Assembly: GCF_022539505.1 (NCBI RefSeq)
Contig: NC_061514.1
Span: forward strand, 245,446,124 to 245,510,123
Length of the DNA: 64,000 nucleotides
Source: Lolium rigidum
Lineage: Eukaryota; Streptophyta; Magnoliopsida; Poales; Poaceae
Direction: 5' to 3'
Of this stretch, positions 23,105 to 36,612 are shown piece after piece. The translations under genes were made by a program, and so were the position numbers. Under the pieces are notes generated by a model. The model made no database searches. It was not told the DNA's origin and saw only the letters and a program-made list of their open reading frames with translations. The first letter of the stretch is position 1, and each line of letters begins with the position of its first letter.

Positions 23105-24253
23105 TGTAATATCCCAGGTAATGGGGTTACAAAAATAGAGGAATTAGATGTGTGCATTGCATTCATGCATAGAAAATCTGGGGAATTTTCGCGCTTTCAA
23201 GTAAAACAGTCACGATGAATCGAAGTTTCACTTGACCTTGGTGGAATTGAAGTAGCTCATCAAGTCAAGCACTATAAACCTCAATGTGACTTTGCTAAAA
23301 CCTTGTTTTGGGAAAATATGATTTGATCTAAGGGGTTAGATCAAATGGAACTAAAGTTAACACAACAACACTTTACTCAATGATCAATTGCTTGATCTCA
23401 TAAAAGATCATAACATGGTATTCCTTGACATAACATAAGAACATCTATTCAATTAGAAATCAAGTAACCATAAATGGAGAAACCATTCTTCACTTATCTT
23501 TTCCATGTCTTTAACAAATAAATATTCCTACCATGAACCTCATGGTATTTCTTGAATTAAACTCTTGAACTTAACCCCAACAAAGGCTTATCATTAAACC
23601 CTAGAGATGGGAGAGGTATATAACCAACAAAGAGATAAGAAGCAAACTCTAAATTATTAACACTTAAAAGTTATGCAACTACCTTGAGGTACAATTGAAT
23701 TCACTTTAAAACTAAATACCAAATATAGCAAAACCCAAGGACCTAAGTGCATAAAAGCCACACATTCTTATTGCAATCATAACTTATTAAATATGTGGAA
23801 TATCACAAAACTAAATTCGTTTACATTACGAATTATAGTTCCAACTATTTGAATAAAATAAGATATGAGTACTTTGAAACTCATATGATCATGCCTTGGT
23901 GAAATCAAACATCACCATTCAAAATTTGGGGTATAATCCTTATCTTTGACATTTTGATCCCAAGAATGATATAAATACCATCACATATGATATAGTGACT
24001 CACCCATAAGCATGAGATCATTCACAAGATATTTAGTAGCAAAAGCCACTTGGCTATCCAAAAATAAATCACATGAGAGGATAATACCCATGCCACATAG
24101 GATGAAAATATCTACATAACTTGAATCCTAAGCTATGCCACCTCATGCTTAAAGGATTGATATGGATGAGAGCATGACAACCAAGCACCTTACTCATCAA
24201 ATTAAAGCAAGAGTCATCCACCCATGTGTCATGTTACTAGAGCATGCCCAAGC

Positions 24254-24260
24254 CTATAAA
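24254..24260 (+). promoter_or_regulatory. TATA box upstream of the LTR short ORF, copy A
   Basis: TATAAAA in the context AAGCCTATAAAAGGAGCC. The ATG of the short ORF lies 99 bp downstream, a spacing kept within a base in the other copies. Confidence 0.55.
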
Positions 24261-24352
24261 AGGAGCCTCACACTTCATCCATTTCATCATCTTGCACTTT
24301 GATGCAAGAAGACCAACACATTAAGCCACTCCATAAAATAGTTAGGATCAAG

Positions 24353-24439
24353 ATGAAGCAGCTAGGAGGTGGAGGCATGCCACAAGATGCAGGTTTATCG
24401 GAATTCCTGAAGAACAAGCTACAGAAGATAGCAAGGTAG
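24353..24439 (+). CDS. Conserved 28-codon ORF in LARD A 3' LTR
   Basis: ATG to TAG, 28 aa: a Gly-rich N-terminal part (MKQLGGGGMPQDAG) then a Leu/Lys-rich C-terminal part ending KIAR. Compared with copy C (46683-46769) seven codons differ. Six of the seven changes are in the third position, three are silent, and the four replacements are mild (Gln/Lys, Met/Ile, Glu/Asp, Gln/His). The stop overlaps a good splice-donor sequence (AG|GTAGAA), so the frame might continue in a spliced transcript. An upstream ATG exists near 24301, so this is not the first start. I do not recognise the peptide. Confidence 0.4.
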   Translation: MKQLGGGGMPQDAGLSEFLKNKLQKIAR

Positions 24440-25460
24440 AAATTCTAAGGAAGACCACATATATAGATAATCACATCATCATTCCTTGAGTAGAACCCTA
24501 GATTATAATCCAAGTTCTTGAGGAGTGAAAGGGATAATAATTGGTATAACCATATCCAAATAAATCTAGTGATATTTTAGGAAGTCCATACCATGCATGA
24601 TCATCACCATGGGGTAATGATCATAAAACCTAAGAACTTGAAGTAGAAGACATTAAGAATAATTAGATCATCTCTAATTCATGATCATGCTTTTAAGATA
24701 TGTAAGGACAAGCTTAAACCTTAATTTGATAAGCACATACCATCACATAAAATCATAGGGTGATCCCTAGTAAGCAAACCTAGACTTATATTTCCAACTA
24801 AATTGGGAATTATTTGATGATCACAAGTAAAGTCCTAAGCTACATCTCAATCTTAGTTTGTGTATCACTTAGGTGATCACAATTAAAACCTAGGCAACAA
24901 TTCAGATTCAACTCATGTGTCAATAAGTAAATATTAGTAGAACCCTAATATTGCACCCTAATTAAATCCTATGCTTAAATATGAAGCATAAGATGAACCT
25001 AGTGCTAAATCCTATAATTAAACCCATAAGTGGTGATTAACCACTTAGATCAACCACTTATCCTTATAAATAAACCAAACCATGTTGAGAGTAGTATCTA
25101 TATTTCAAGGTGCTATTAAAATATAATAATAGTACTAACCTTGAAATAGGATTAAAAATAAACCTTACAAAATCTTAACAAATAGGTTCTCACATAAAAT
25201 CATATGCAAGTAATCAATTCCTCAAATAGAAACAAGCCCTAATAACAATCTCAGAAATACTTTAAGTTGAAAGTATCAACTCCAATAGTTTCAAACAGAT
25301 TTGATTCACAAGAAAAATGGAAATTTAAAATGAGAGCATAAAATCATGCTTAATTAAAATTGCAATAAAGGTTCATATATATTAAATGCTCACTCAAAAA
25401 CAATTCGAGTATTTAAATGATCTTCTTATTAGTCCTAATGAAATTCCAGTTGTCAAATAC

Positions 25461-25572
25461 CTGCCAAAACGAGAAAGAGTTAAAATATGAATTCAAATCT
25501 GAATTCAAAATAGATATACAAAACAGAAAATAAATAAAAGAGAAAAAGAAGAAAGAACTCACCTGGACTTAC
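25461..25572 (-). other. Antisense GT-AG intron-like segment in LARD A 3' LTR
   Basis: On the minus strand CCAG|GTAAGTCC opens and TTTTGGCAG|G closes a 112-nt AT-rich segment. It corresponds to 16020-16130. A minus-strand frame starting at an ATG (25762) reads through the donor site. Confidence 0.5.
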
Positions 25573-26435
25573 CTGGCCGCAGCAGCCCAGCTGCCGAGCC
25601 CAACACCCAGCCCAGCACCAGCCCATCAACGCCGGCCCAATGCCACCGTACCCCTTCGTTTAGAAAAAACGAGAGGACGAGCTCGTCCTCATCCTCTTCG
25701 CGTGCTTGGAGGCCGGCCACGAAGACGTGCTCGTCCGTCCTCTCGCGCCGGCGGCCTCCCATCGTCCGATTCGTGACGAGGCTCGCTTCCGGAGCCGTAT
25801 AAAACCCTAAACGACGAACCCTAGCTCTGTTTTTCTCTCTCTCTGCTCAATTCTCCCCATACCGAAACCCTGGCTCCGCCAGTCTCCATTACCGCCGGCG
25901 ATAGAAGCCTCCCCGAGCCAAGCCGAGCACACCAGCATGATCACCGTCCTCGACAAGGTCAGCCCCACAAGGAATTAAGCCGCCGTGTCCTAAATCGACG
26001 CCGACGACATCATCTCCCTGGCGGTCGTCGCCATGAATTCCGGCGATGCCGACCACCATTGACGTCGCCATCAAGTCCTGCATGCTCCCGGTGAGCCCCC
26101 GAATCTCGTAGCATGCCTAGCCTCGCTCGATTGCATCCCGTAGTTCCGTCGTACCAATCACCTGCGAGCTCCGCCGCTCGGTCTCGCCGTCGAAGCTTGC
26201 TCCGGTGACCAAATAGGGGCGGCGCTGGTACCGTTACACTCACCGTGATGCCCTGAGTCTAGTGGTCTAGATAGTTCGTCCGCGCGAGCCCTGGATCGAC
26301 GGCGATCGCCGATTTCTGCCGGCCACGGTGAGCTCCTGGACGTGGTCTCGATTTTGACCAGTCCACGCTCACGTGGCAGCCAACGTGGACCAATGGCCCA
26401 CTGGCCAGTGGCTGTGTGTAGCTCTGTACGGTAAC
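25558..26435 (+). promoter_or_regulatory. GC-rich gene-like promoter island in LARD A 3' LTR
   Basis: This is the same island as 16119-16995, with TATAAAA at 25798-25804, an ACCCTAAACG leader and a GTGAGC donor-like site near 26091. The ATG of the 5' LTR (CCATGG) reads CCCTGG here, so that start is not kept between the two LTRs. Confidence 0.5.
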
Positions 26436-29400
26436 TTTAGCAATTCGTTTCATTTAAATTCAAATCCATAAATTTCAGAGATTTCAAATGAATTTAGAAA
26501 ATACAATATAAGTCAGAAAAATACAAATGAGATATCAAAATTCTTATAAAAGAAAAATCTATCCAATAAAAATATAAAATGAAATTTATATTTTTAATAA
26601 AAAATCAATTATTTAATACTTGTGAATTAAGCCTTATTTATTAATTCTAAATTCAATTAAAATTCAATAATTAGGAAAACTTTCAAAATCAAATAAAAAA
26701 AAATAAACAAATAAAGAAAACATTAAAACTAATTTTCTTTATTTGTTAATTTGGCAAATCCTTATTAGAAGGATTTAACCCTAATTAATAATTACCTTAA
26801 TTATTAATTCCTTAAAAATAATAAAATGAAAAGTTTAATGTTATTTTTGTTTCAAAGTTATTAATAACTTCAACTTTATTAATGAAGTTATTAATCCAAT
26901 AATCATAGGGTAATTAGGAAACCCTAGTTTCATTATAAACCAAGTGATAACCTCATAATTTTATGTGGAACCATAAAACCCTAAATCAATTATGCACCAA
27001 ACCCTAACTCCATTAATTCATATGAATCCTAGTTTGCTTCTAACCTAAACCCTAGGTTAGAACATGTGATCATGTTACTTCATTAGTAATCATAGATTCC
27101 TATCTAGCAACTAAATGCTAGTTCTAATCCACATAAAATATGGGAACCCTACCACTACTAATTGGCATCATATGTGATCATCTTCATCGGACCTAGATAA
27201 TTAAGTAGGGCAACCAAATGCAAACCCTAAATCCTATCCTTAGAGATATAAATCTTAAATAACCATGCTTAGCATCACACCATTGTGATGAACTCCAATA
27301 GCACCTATACCCAATAATTATTACCACATAACCATAGTCCGCTAAACCTTACAAGTACTTCATAATTATGAACCACCCTATTTAGGATCCAATAATTCTT
27401 TACTTAGGAAATGAAATAGAAAAACCTAAACAACCTCAACCTAATTTATATACTTCTTATTACCTAAGAAGTATATTCTTCAAAAGTTATTCTTTTGAAG
27501 TAAAGAAAGAATCATCACCAACCCTACTTATAATGACCTATAAACCCTATCCAATTATCACTAGCAAGATAAATCAACCTTGACCACAACCATGTATAAT
27601 AAATTGCTTAGGATGCCTAGGCTTATCTTAACCTTACAAGCCCTAGGTGTTGATGAATCCAACTTTGTTGGGATCTATCTAATACTTACTTCGAAACCAA
27701 TTAGAACCATAGAACCCCACAAACTTAATTATCATACTTGTTCTTTATTCAAGAACATGTTCTTCCAAAGTTATTCTTTTGAAGTATATAATAATCAATC
27801 ATTAACCATGACATATAGTACTAAAACCAACCACTATTTATTACATGTTAGGATTACACCAAACCTTATTGTTGTGTGCTATTAATGCTATTATTATGAT
27901 ATATTCCAGCACATGTTTATGATACCAAGTATTCAATCCTAATAAGAACCTTGTTTGTGAATCACTCTAACAAGTGCAACACACCCTGAACTAATCATTA
28001 CAACTCACTAATCCTAAATCATCGGGGTTTAGGTCACGCTTAGAACGATTGCATCTCATACTTATGCATTATTGCATCCTTGCCAATCTTTTAAACATCG
28101 TCCTTACCGGACGATGATGCTATTTCAGAATTTGGAGTTATTGCGTATCGAAGACCTTGTCTGCATAATCTTGCAGCCAAGAAAGGCAAGTTCATCACTT
28201 GCTCATGTCATTTGAGTATCTTCTATCAAATTAATTGCAAAGTACTATAGTTATCACTATTGCATAAAAACCAAAACCACTACTTTCATAACTATGAATA
28301 TGACTATGTGGTGGGCAATGGAACCATGGATTGTGTTGATATGGTGGAGGTTCCATTGCACGGGTTTATATCCATCTAGGATTAAACAACAAATGTCGCC
28401 AGTGATTCTTGTGCCGTAATACCCGTGTTAACCATAAGATCCGGAGTGGGACGGAGTAGTCAAAAGTGTTTCCACCTCTCGTTCATCAACGGATGCGCTT
28501 TACCGTAGACACTTGTATCCGTCGGGGCAAGCGGTTGGCTGGGAAGCCTTAAGTCCCCACGGCATAGTCCGTAGACACTTGTCGCTCGAAGTGCAAGCGG
28601 TTGGCTGGGGAAGCCTTAAGTCCCCACGGTATTGCGGTCTATGATGGGTTGCAGCTACCGGCGAAGGAGTTTGGTTCGATCCCAAACCGTCGTCGTGGTC
28701 GGGGTCCACCCGTGAGTGGGAATAATGGGACCGGCGAGGACCCGGGGTCGGGGCATGCAACAAAGGGTGGGTGTTCGAGGTAGCGGAGGAACATGATTGG
28801 CTAGACCTTATACCGGGCCTCACACCATAGGAAGTGTGGACGAGCACGATCAACTCGGTTGGCACCAAGGTTAAGATCTCTTATGGGTAAAGCAACACAC
28901 CTCTCGCGAGTGTAATGAACCGTGACCTGTCACTCCCTGTTCCGGGATATGGAACCGCGAACGCTGCCGGAAAGGAGCTCCATGAAGTTCTAGTAAACCG
29001 GTGAAGGCCGACGGACATAGTTCTTCCGAATAAAAACAACCTCTTGAAGAAATGATTATGAAAACCTGCATTGGTATTAGACTTTCTCGGTCTAATGCTG
29101 TAGCTAGTGCATTAAACACCTCTTTCCTATAATGAACTTGTTGAGTACGCTCGTACTCATCCCACTCTTAAATCCCCTGCTTAGATATGGAGGCCATCGA
29201 AGGAGGATCTACGGTGCAACTCGAAGACCGAGGAGTCAACAAGTACTTCAAGAGACAAGACCTACACGAGAGGAGTCAAATACCACATCCAACAAGGAGA
29301 AAACCTAGTTTAGCAATAAAAGGGAACTAGCTTCCTAAACCTAGTTCCTACTTAGCTAGAATCTATTCATCAGCCTCTATAGATAGTTAAATACTCTACA

Positions 29401-29655
29401 AATAGAGTTCGTGATAGGATTAGACTACGAGTCGTTCTCTCCGGAGTTCATTTGCAGATTTACCTCATTGTAAAGTAGGAGGCTGTGCTGATCTTATGTA
29501 ACAGAGTCGATGTTGTAATTCTATAGACATACCTTGGACCCGCATATGTTTCTGTTGTACCACTCTGAGCGATATAATACTAGTGGAACAGAGTTTCATT
29601 GGTGTTATATCAGACTTGCATACTACACCATGCAGTGGTATGCCGGGTCACCACA

Positions 29656-30061
29656 CTCCCTTACTTAGCATCAGTCATTCGCCATTTTTAAATGACTCTT
29701 ACTTAACCATAATATGACTTGGTATACATCTTCCAATAGGATATCTTCCTTATGGTTGTATCCTCTCTTTGGACTACCATGTGTTGTATACCAACTGTGG
29801 TCTACTACCACCCATTATCTTAAGCTCCAATGGTTTTCTAGTTATTTGGAATGAAGCAAGATAACTAACTAACTTTATTTAAGAAATATAGATAAGAAAG
29901 ATTGACTCAAGTGTGTCGAGATTATTCTCAAGTGAATACCCATCTCAAGTCAAAAGAATAGTTGGTTTAACTAAGACATCTTCCTATAGACACTACCAAA
30001 CCTATAGGTCTCCTTTAAAGGGTTTTAATCCTAGGGTCAAAGCATTTGCTCTGATACCAGC
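29656..30061 (-). mobile_element. LARD copy B, fragment of internal domain (minus strand)
   Basis: Read on the minus strand this is the first 406 bp after the LTR. It starts with the primer-binding site (TGGTATCAGAGC, in the last 15 bases of this segment) and is similar to 52435-52850 of copy C. It ends exactly at the right end of copy A, so the rest of copy B has been displaced to the left of copy A or lost. Confidence 0.8.
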
Positions 30062-33000
30062 TGTGGTGACCCAGCGTACCACTGCATGATGTAGTACACA
30101 AGTCGTTGACATAACACAAGTGAAACACCGTTCCACTCATATTACATCTCTCAGAGTGGTACAACAGAAACATATGCGAGTCCAAGGTATGTCTATAGAA
30201 GTACACACGAACTGTTTACATAAGATCCACACAGCCTCGTACTTTACAGTGAGGTAAAACTTCAAATAAAGCTCCAGAAGAACAACTCGTAGTCTATCTT
30301 ATAGCTAACTCAAGTTTAAGAGCTAATTGGCTTGCTATAGAAATCTAGCTACTTAGGTGCTAGGATTAGGGAAAGGTTCCCTTCTATTACTAGTCTAGGT
30401 TTCCATAATAGCTGATGCAGAAGTTGACTCCATGGACTTCTTTGATTGGATTCTTCATCTTGTTGCAGCTTGACTCCTTTGTCTTCGAGTTCCACGGTAG
30501 TTTCTCCTTCGGTGCCTTGATCTAAGAAGGGGGTTCAAACGGGATAGAATGAGTACGAGCGTACTCGGCAAGTTCATATTAGGAAATATGTGTATCATGC
30601 ACTAGCTACAGCCATAGACCAGAAAGTCATAGGCCAATGCAAGTTTTCATAAACATTTCTTCAAAAGGTTTATTTTATTCTGAAAAACTATGCCCGTCAG
30701 TCTTCACAGAGTTGACTAGAACTTCGTGGAGTTCCTTTCTCGCCGCGTTCGCAGTTCCCTTCCCGGAACGAGGGAGTGACGATCCACAATTCTTGATACC
30801 CTCTGCAGAGGTGCGTTACTTTACCCCACAAGAGATCTTAACCTTGTTGCCGGCCGAGAGTATGTCCCCGTCCACACTTCCTTTGGTGTGAGGCATAGTA
30901 TAAGATCCAAGCCAATCACTGCCTTCTCCGCGACCCTGCAAACCCACCCTTTTGTCCAACCGTACACCCCCAGTAGACTTCTCCCGATAATACGGCTTTA
31001 CTCACGGTGTACTCCGGACAATCCATCATAGATCGTAGAGCTTATCATCACTAATGGATGGGGATTTAAAAGGCTATCCCAACCTACGGCGAGTGCCTCC
31101 AACACCCCGCCGGCTCTACCAATCCGTTGGCGTGCGTAAGGGAAAAGATACGAATGACTTCCCAGAGCCATTATAGATCTTATGGATAACGCGATATGTA
31201 CGGCGCTAGAATCACCTTGGACGGCATTGGTACTTAGTCCTAGATGAGTAGTACCCATGCAATGGAACCTCCACCATATCAACACATACCATGGTTCCAT
31301 TGCCCACCACATAGTCATATTCATAATTGTAAAATAATACTTTGCTTTTCAATGCATGAGTGATAAGTATAGTACTTTGCATATAGTTTGATACAAATAA
31401 TCAAATGACATGAGCAAGCGATGAACTTGCCTTTCTTGATCGCAAGATTATGCAGGCAAAAGCTTCGATACGTGATAACTCCAAATGCTGAAATACCATC
31501 ATCGTCCGGTAAGGACAATGTTTAAAGAACTGGTAAAGATGCTATAATGCATAATATGAGATGCAATCGTCCCGAGCGTAACCTAACCTCGATGATTTAG
31601 GATGTATGAGTTGTAAAGATTTCTTTAGGGTTGGTTGCACTTTTAGAATGGTTCTCAAACAAGGTTCTTATTAGGGTTTGGTTTTATTAGCATCATAACC
31701 AAGTGATATAAGACATCATAACAATCATACACATAAAGAATAGTGGTGGAATAATATGTAAAGAACAGTTGTCAATTTTAAGTTCTACAGGACATGATTG
31801 TTGATTACTTATATTATACTTCAAAAGAATAACTTTTGAAGAACATATTAATTAAGAAATAATAAGTATTTCAAATTAGAACTTTGGGTTTCTATGGATT
31901 GGTTGACAGTTGTACTTCAAAAGAATAACTTTTGAAGAACAGGTTAATAAGAATAAGGACTACTTTAAATAGGAGCTATGGCTTCTAGGGTTTACTAATG
32001 GTTTCATTTAGTTTTCTAATACAAACTAGTTGGTTCTTAACTTGGAATGGATTTCTATATAACAAGTATTGGTAGATTTATTGCTATTAAGGTTTACTAT
32101 GGCTTCACATTTGCTTTACTAAATAATTCCTAATGGTTCCTAAACTAAGTGGCTTATCATTTCCTAAGTAGGGTTTAGTGGAATAGGAGCATGTGATGTG
32201 AATTGTTACACAAAGTGGATACTAGGGTTTATCATTATGGTTCTACTAGGGTTTAATGATTGAGGTTGATCTTAATGGTATGGTATATATGAGTGGTGAT
32301 CAATGGTACTAATTCAATTAACAAGTTAGGATTTCTACCTAGGTGACATTAGTGGATCATATAGGTTTTAATTAAGAATAGGAACATGAAATGATAATCT
32401 CATGTGACTTGGTTTTATGCTAGTGGATCCTAAGCATGTATTCAATTGTTGCTGATTAGGGTTCTATATGTCAAGTAAATCACCCATGATCATATGTGAC
32501 ACATATCTAGGGTTTTAGAATTGAAACAATTGGAGATGATCACATGAAATAATGGAATCAAGGTCTTACTCAAATTGAAACTAGGGTTTCTAAATTATGG
32601 TACAATTCCTAAAATGATGATTGGCAATATAGGTGTGGTAACTAATCTCTTTGAATCAAAATTAGGAATGGTTTGACATTTTATTAATTTTCACAAGATT
32701 TAATAATTAGAGCAACTCCTATTTAGGTTTAGTTAAGAATTAGGGTTTAACAATTGTTATTAGGTTTTAAAATACTTAACTTGGTAACTAAAGATGTTTA
32801 AATAAACAAGTTTTGAATTACCAAAACAATATTAGCCTTTAGTATTTTCTTACTTAATTATCAATTAAAGAAAATGGAAGATAGTAATTTGCAAATTAGG
32901 GTTTATGAAACACCACTAATATTTAAGTGGATGCAATTATCATAAAGAAAATTAATCTTAACATTTTACTTAGTTACTGAATAGTTAAAATTTAAATTTG

Positions 33001-33224
33001 AAACTTCTCTAATTATTGAATTCAAATTGTATTTTAAATAAGTGAAATTTTATTTTGACACACATTTTTGTTTTATATTTTATTTGAATAGAGTTTATTT
33101 TGTGAGCATTTTGATATATTATTCATATTTTTCTGAGTTGAAATGAATTTTATACAATTTTGCAAAGTTTTAGCTATTTACTGGAATTTGAAATTAACCT
33201 AAATACTAAACATACCGATTCGAT

Positions 33225-34250
33225 TACACACACAGAGACAGACATGTGGGTCCTGCGTGTCCACCTCAGCAGCCAGGCGGCAAGGACCGGTCAACCTTGA
33301 CCGCGTGTTTGACCTCACCGGCGTTTAACCGCCGGCGGTCTGCTGAGGACGGCGCCACCGCTACAAGGTACCCCTAGATGCGTGGTTGGTACCAATCGAA
33401 CGAGAAGAAGACAAGGAACACGATGGTGGTGGTGGAATGAGTTATTGGTCGTCGGAACCATGTCGGAAAACATGTCCCGCGGCGGTTTACTCCGGCGAGA
33501 AATCGAATCCGACGCTAGGATGGATGCTAGAGCAAAATAAAAGGCTCCAGAGGTGCGTATGCTCACCCTGAGGATGATGATGTGCTCGACTGGGACGTTG
33601 GTGGTCGGAGACGAGCTCACCGTCGCGAATCCCGGCGATCTGCTGCAAAAGGGATCGGTGAAATTGATCTGCTATACGGCTCCCCTTGATGCTCTGCTCC
33701 TCCAGGGTGCTCCTTGAGTCCAGGCGCTCCTCCTGGACCACACGCCGGAGGCTGGGGTGACCTCCTCCGTCGGCTTCGTCTTCGACTCCGGCGAACAAAT
33801 GAGGATGAATGTGCGAGATAGAGGTTGTATGAGAAGAAATGGAGTGGAGGAGATGAACAAGGCGTGCACGGCGATGCTCTCCACCTATTTATAGGCCAAG
33901 GGAAGCCCTGTGGCCTCGACACGGTGACGGCCATGGTCGAAGAGGTGGCGGTCTCTGGAAGTTTCTGGCGAAGATCTTTTCTCTCCCGCGGATAGACTCG
34001 GACGCGAAACGATTAGGGTGACGTTCTGGAACCTTCTGCGACGTCCGGGCATCCTTATCGTCGACGAGAGCGGTGTCTACTGGCGATGCCGCGCTGTCGA
34101 CGCCGGAGAAGAAGACGATGACGAAGTCCCTCCATTGCACGATTTTTAAAGCAATTGAATCGGTAAGTGGCTTTGGGCTGGGCCGATGCTGGGCTTGGTT
34201 GACGTGGTAGTGATGGGCTGCTGCGGTGCTGAGGTCCACCAGGGTAAGTC
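33225..34250 (-). promoter_or_regulatory. GC-rich gene-like promoter island in LARD copy B LTR
   Basis: On the LTR sense strand (minus) there is a TATAAAT box (plus-strand coordinates 33887-33893), a leader, a longer open frame than in the other copies (33487-33798) and a GTGAGC donor-like site near 33567. On the plus strand the island's right edge carries the donor GTAAGT at 34244. Sequence similarity to the islands of A and C is patchy, but the architecture is the same. Confidence 0.5.
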
Positions 34251-34334
34251 CTCCTCTCTTTTTATTTTCCTTTTCATTTTCTGTTTTGAATTTTGTTATT
34301 TGAATTCAATTCTGATTTCTATTTTGTTTTGCAG
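34244..34334 (+). other. Antisense GT-AG intron-like segment in LARD copy B LTR
   Basis: Plus strand: CCAGG|GTAAGTCC to TTTTGTTTTGCAG|G, 91 nt, T-rich inside. It is antisense to the LTR, as in copies A and C, and at the same place at the edge of the GC-rich island. Confidence 0.5.
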
Positions 34335-35549
34335 GTTCTAACTTATTTGAATATCATAACAATTTGATAATGTTACTCACTGTATTGTTTTGTTTTCAAA
34401 CAACCATTTTATAATTGATTAATTTTATGTTCTCATGAGACACAACTCAAAATTTAAAATAGTTATAGATTTAGGGTTCATCTCAATTGCCTTTTAAATT
34501 TAGGAATCAATTCTGTTTTTAAAGGATTTGAAATTGAGAACATGTGAAGGTGAACATATTCTATTGTGCTAGTGCTTATTCATAGTGATTACTCACATAT
34601 AATTTAATTATAGCTAGAGTTTCATATTATTGGTAATGAGGTTGGAATTGTGTTATGATTGTATGTGAAGAATTATTCCTATGGTTTTAATAAGATGGCT
34701 AAGAAAATTCTATAATCACTAATCTGGTTGTAGTAAACTTTACCTTGAACTAATTAAGATGGATCCTATGTTTATAATTAGCAATGCATTTGCTAATGAT
34801 GGTTTAATTTATAGAACACTACTTCATTTGGTCTACTAGGATGGAAAGGTAGAGTTCAATATTTTATGTGAAGTAATTCCTAGGTGAAAGATTTAGGGTT
34901 TTGGTGATGCTTCACCAATTGAAGTATTAAATAGGCATGAGGTATGGCACGGTTCTTTTCATGATCCCAATTGGTACTTGGATTCAAATGTGGTCTAGGG
35001 TTTTCTTTGGGATTTCTCATGTAATACACAAGCTAGAATTGGGTATAAGCATAAGCTTTGATTATGTTTTATTGGCTAGCTAGGGTTACTCCTCCACACA
35101 AGGCATGAGGATTGGTCTGGGTTAACTACTAGTGATATGCTTATTATTTTATGTGATAGATGAGATCTAATAATCATATGGTTTAACTTATGATCTAAAT
35201 CTACAAGGTATAATCATGCATTAGACAAGATCTACTCATTCCTCACTAATCCCTCTTTAATATTCTTCTCATCTCACTCATCCTAGATTCTTAGGGTTTA
35301 TATTTAATACCAAATTGTGATGATTATGGAATTGGTTTCCAAAGGTATTGCTAATGGAATAGGTTTCTCACCTCCAAGATTAAATATTGACTTGAACAAC
35401 TAGGTTTAGTACTACCCTAGTATTCTTGTATGAACATGGCCATGGTTAATATTATAACTTCTCTCACTTCTCAATGTCTTGGAATATCCTAAGGTCCTAC
35501 TTAAGAGATGATGATATGATCCTCTAAATATATGGTTTTCCTAGGAATT

Positions 35550-35637
35550 CTACCTTGGTATCTTCTGTAGCTTGTTCTTCAGGAAATCTGAATAAACCTG
35601 CATCTTGTGGTATGCCTCCACCTCCTAGCTTCTTCAT
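35550..35637 (-). pseudogene. 28-codon LTR ORF of LARD copy B, one-base insertion
   Basis: The start matches copies A and C (MKKLGGGGIPQDAGL). Then an extra T within TTTATTCAG shifts the frame. Apart from this base the remainder matches up to an Ala-to-Pro change near the end. The extra base sits beside a CAG, so it may be a sequencing artefact. The TATA box lies 100 bp upstream (35731-35737). Confidence 0.4.
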
Positions 35638-35730
35638 CTTGATCCTAGCTAATTAACATGGAGTGGCTCTATGTGTTTGTTCCCATGTATCATGGTACTT
35701 GATGAGCAAATGGATGAAGGGTGTGGCTCT

Positions 35731-35737
35731 ATTTATA
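35731..35737 (-). promoter_or_regulatory. TATA box upstream of the LTR short ORF, copy B
   Basis: The minus-strand TATAAAT, in the context AAGCCTATAAATAGAGCC, is 100 bp before the ORF start at 35637. Confidence 0.5.
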
Positions 35738-36612
35738 GGCTTGGGCAAGCTCTAGTATCATGACACATAAGTGGTGACTCTTGTGTTGGTTTGATGAGTA
35801 AGGTGCTTGGTTGTCATGCCCTCATCCATAGCAATCCTTTGAGCATGAGGTGGCATAGCTTGGAAAGCAAGTCATGTAGATATTTTCATCCTATGTGGCA
35901 AGATCATTATCCTCTCATATGATTTATTTTTGGATAGCCAAGTGGCATTTGTTACTAAATATCTTATGGAGAGTTGTATTATTGTGGATGAGTCATCATA
36001 CCATCTTTGACTGGATTTACATTATAATATTGGTCAAAAGGTTAAGGTTGAGGGTTATTTCTCAAATTTGGATAGTTGGTGTTTGATTTCCCCAAGGCAT
36101 GATCATATGAGTTTCAAAATACTCATAGTTAGTTTTATTCAAATAGTTTGAACTATAATTCGCAATGTAAATGGATTTAGTTTTATGATATTCCATGTAT
36201 TTAATAAGTTATGATTTAAATAAGAATGTGTGGCTTTTATGCACTTTAGACCCTGTGGTTTACCTTATTTATAAATGAATTAAATTACACACAAAGGTAG
36301 TTGCTAACTTTCAAGTGTTAATAAGTTAGGGTTTGATTCTTAAAGAATGTGTTGTTGTAAATATAATTCCATTTGATCTAATCCATAGATCAAATCATCT
36401 CTACCCAAAACAAGGTTTTAACAAAGATCACGATGAAGTTTATAGCGCTTGACTTGATGATCTACTTCAATTCCAAGCAAGTCAAGTGAAATTTCGAGTC
36501 ATCGTGGTAAGTTTTATTTGAAGCGCGAAAATTCCCCGGATTTTCTATGCATGAATGCAATGCACACTTTGGTGTTCTCTCATTTTATTGCCTCTAAACC
36601 TGGGATATTACA

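Larger units (their letters stand above)
23105..29655 (+). mobile_element. LARD copy A, 3' LTR
   Basis: A complete LTR of about 6551 bp from TGTAATATCCCAGG to GGGTCACCACA. In order it contains a TATA box (24254), the 28-codon ORF (24353-24439), a long AT-rich part, the GC-rich island (25558-26435), paired hairpins, tandem 67-bp units and the GAGTACG palindrome. LTRs of this length with a non-coding interior define LARDs (the barley Sukkula elements are the known precedent). The 3' flank is CTCCC, followed at once by the truncated internal region of copy B, which suggests copy A was inserted into copy B. Confidence 0.9.
30062..36612 (-). mobile_element. LARD copy B, 5' LTR (minus strand)
   Basis: A 6551-bp LTR in reverse orientation: it begins on the minus strand at 36612 with TGTAATATCCCAGG and ends at 30062 with GGGTCACCACA. 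It carries the same landmarks as copies A and C on the minus strand: TATA box (35731-35737), short ORF with one inserted base (35550-35637), GC-rich island (33225-34250) with an intron on the opposite strand, paired hairpins (near 31818 and 31917), and the palindrome near 30553. It differs clearly from both other copies, so it is a separate insertion. The right flank is CTAGT. Confidence 0.85.

Noticed and set aside
27580..27885. 101-aa frame identical in both LTRs of LARD copy A (also 18141-18446)
   Set aside because: It is AT-rich, without recognisable domain; identity reflects young LTRs, and the frame is not kept in copies B and C.
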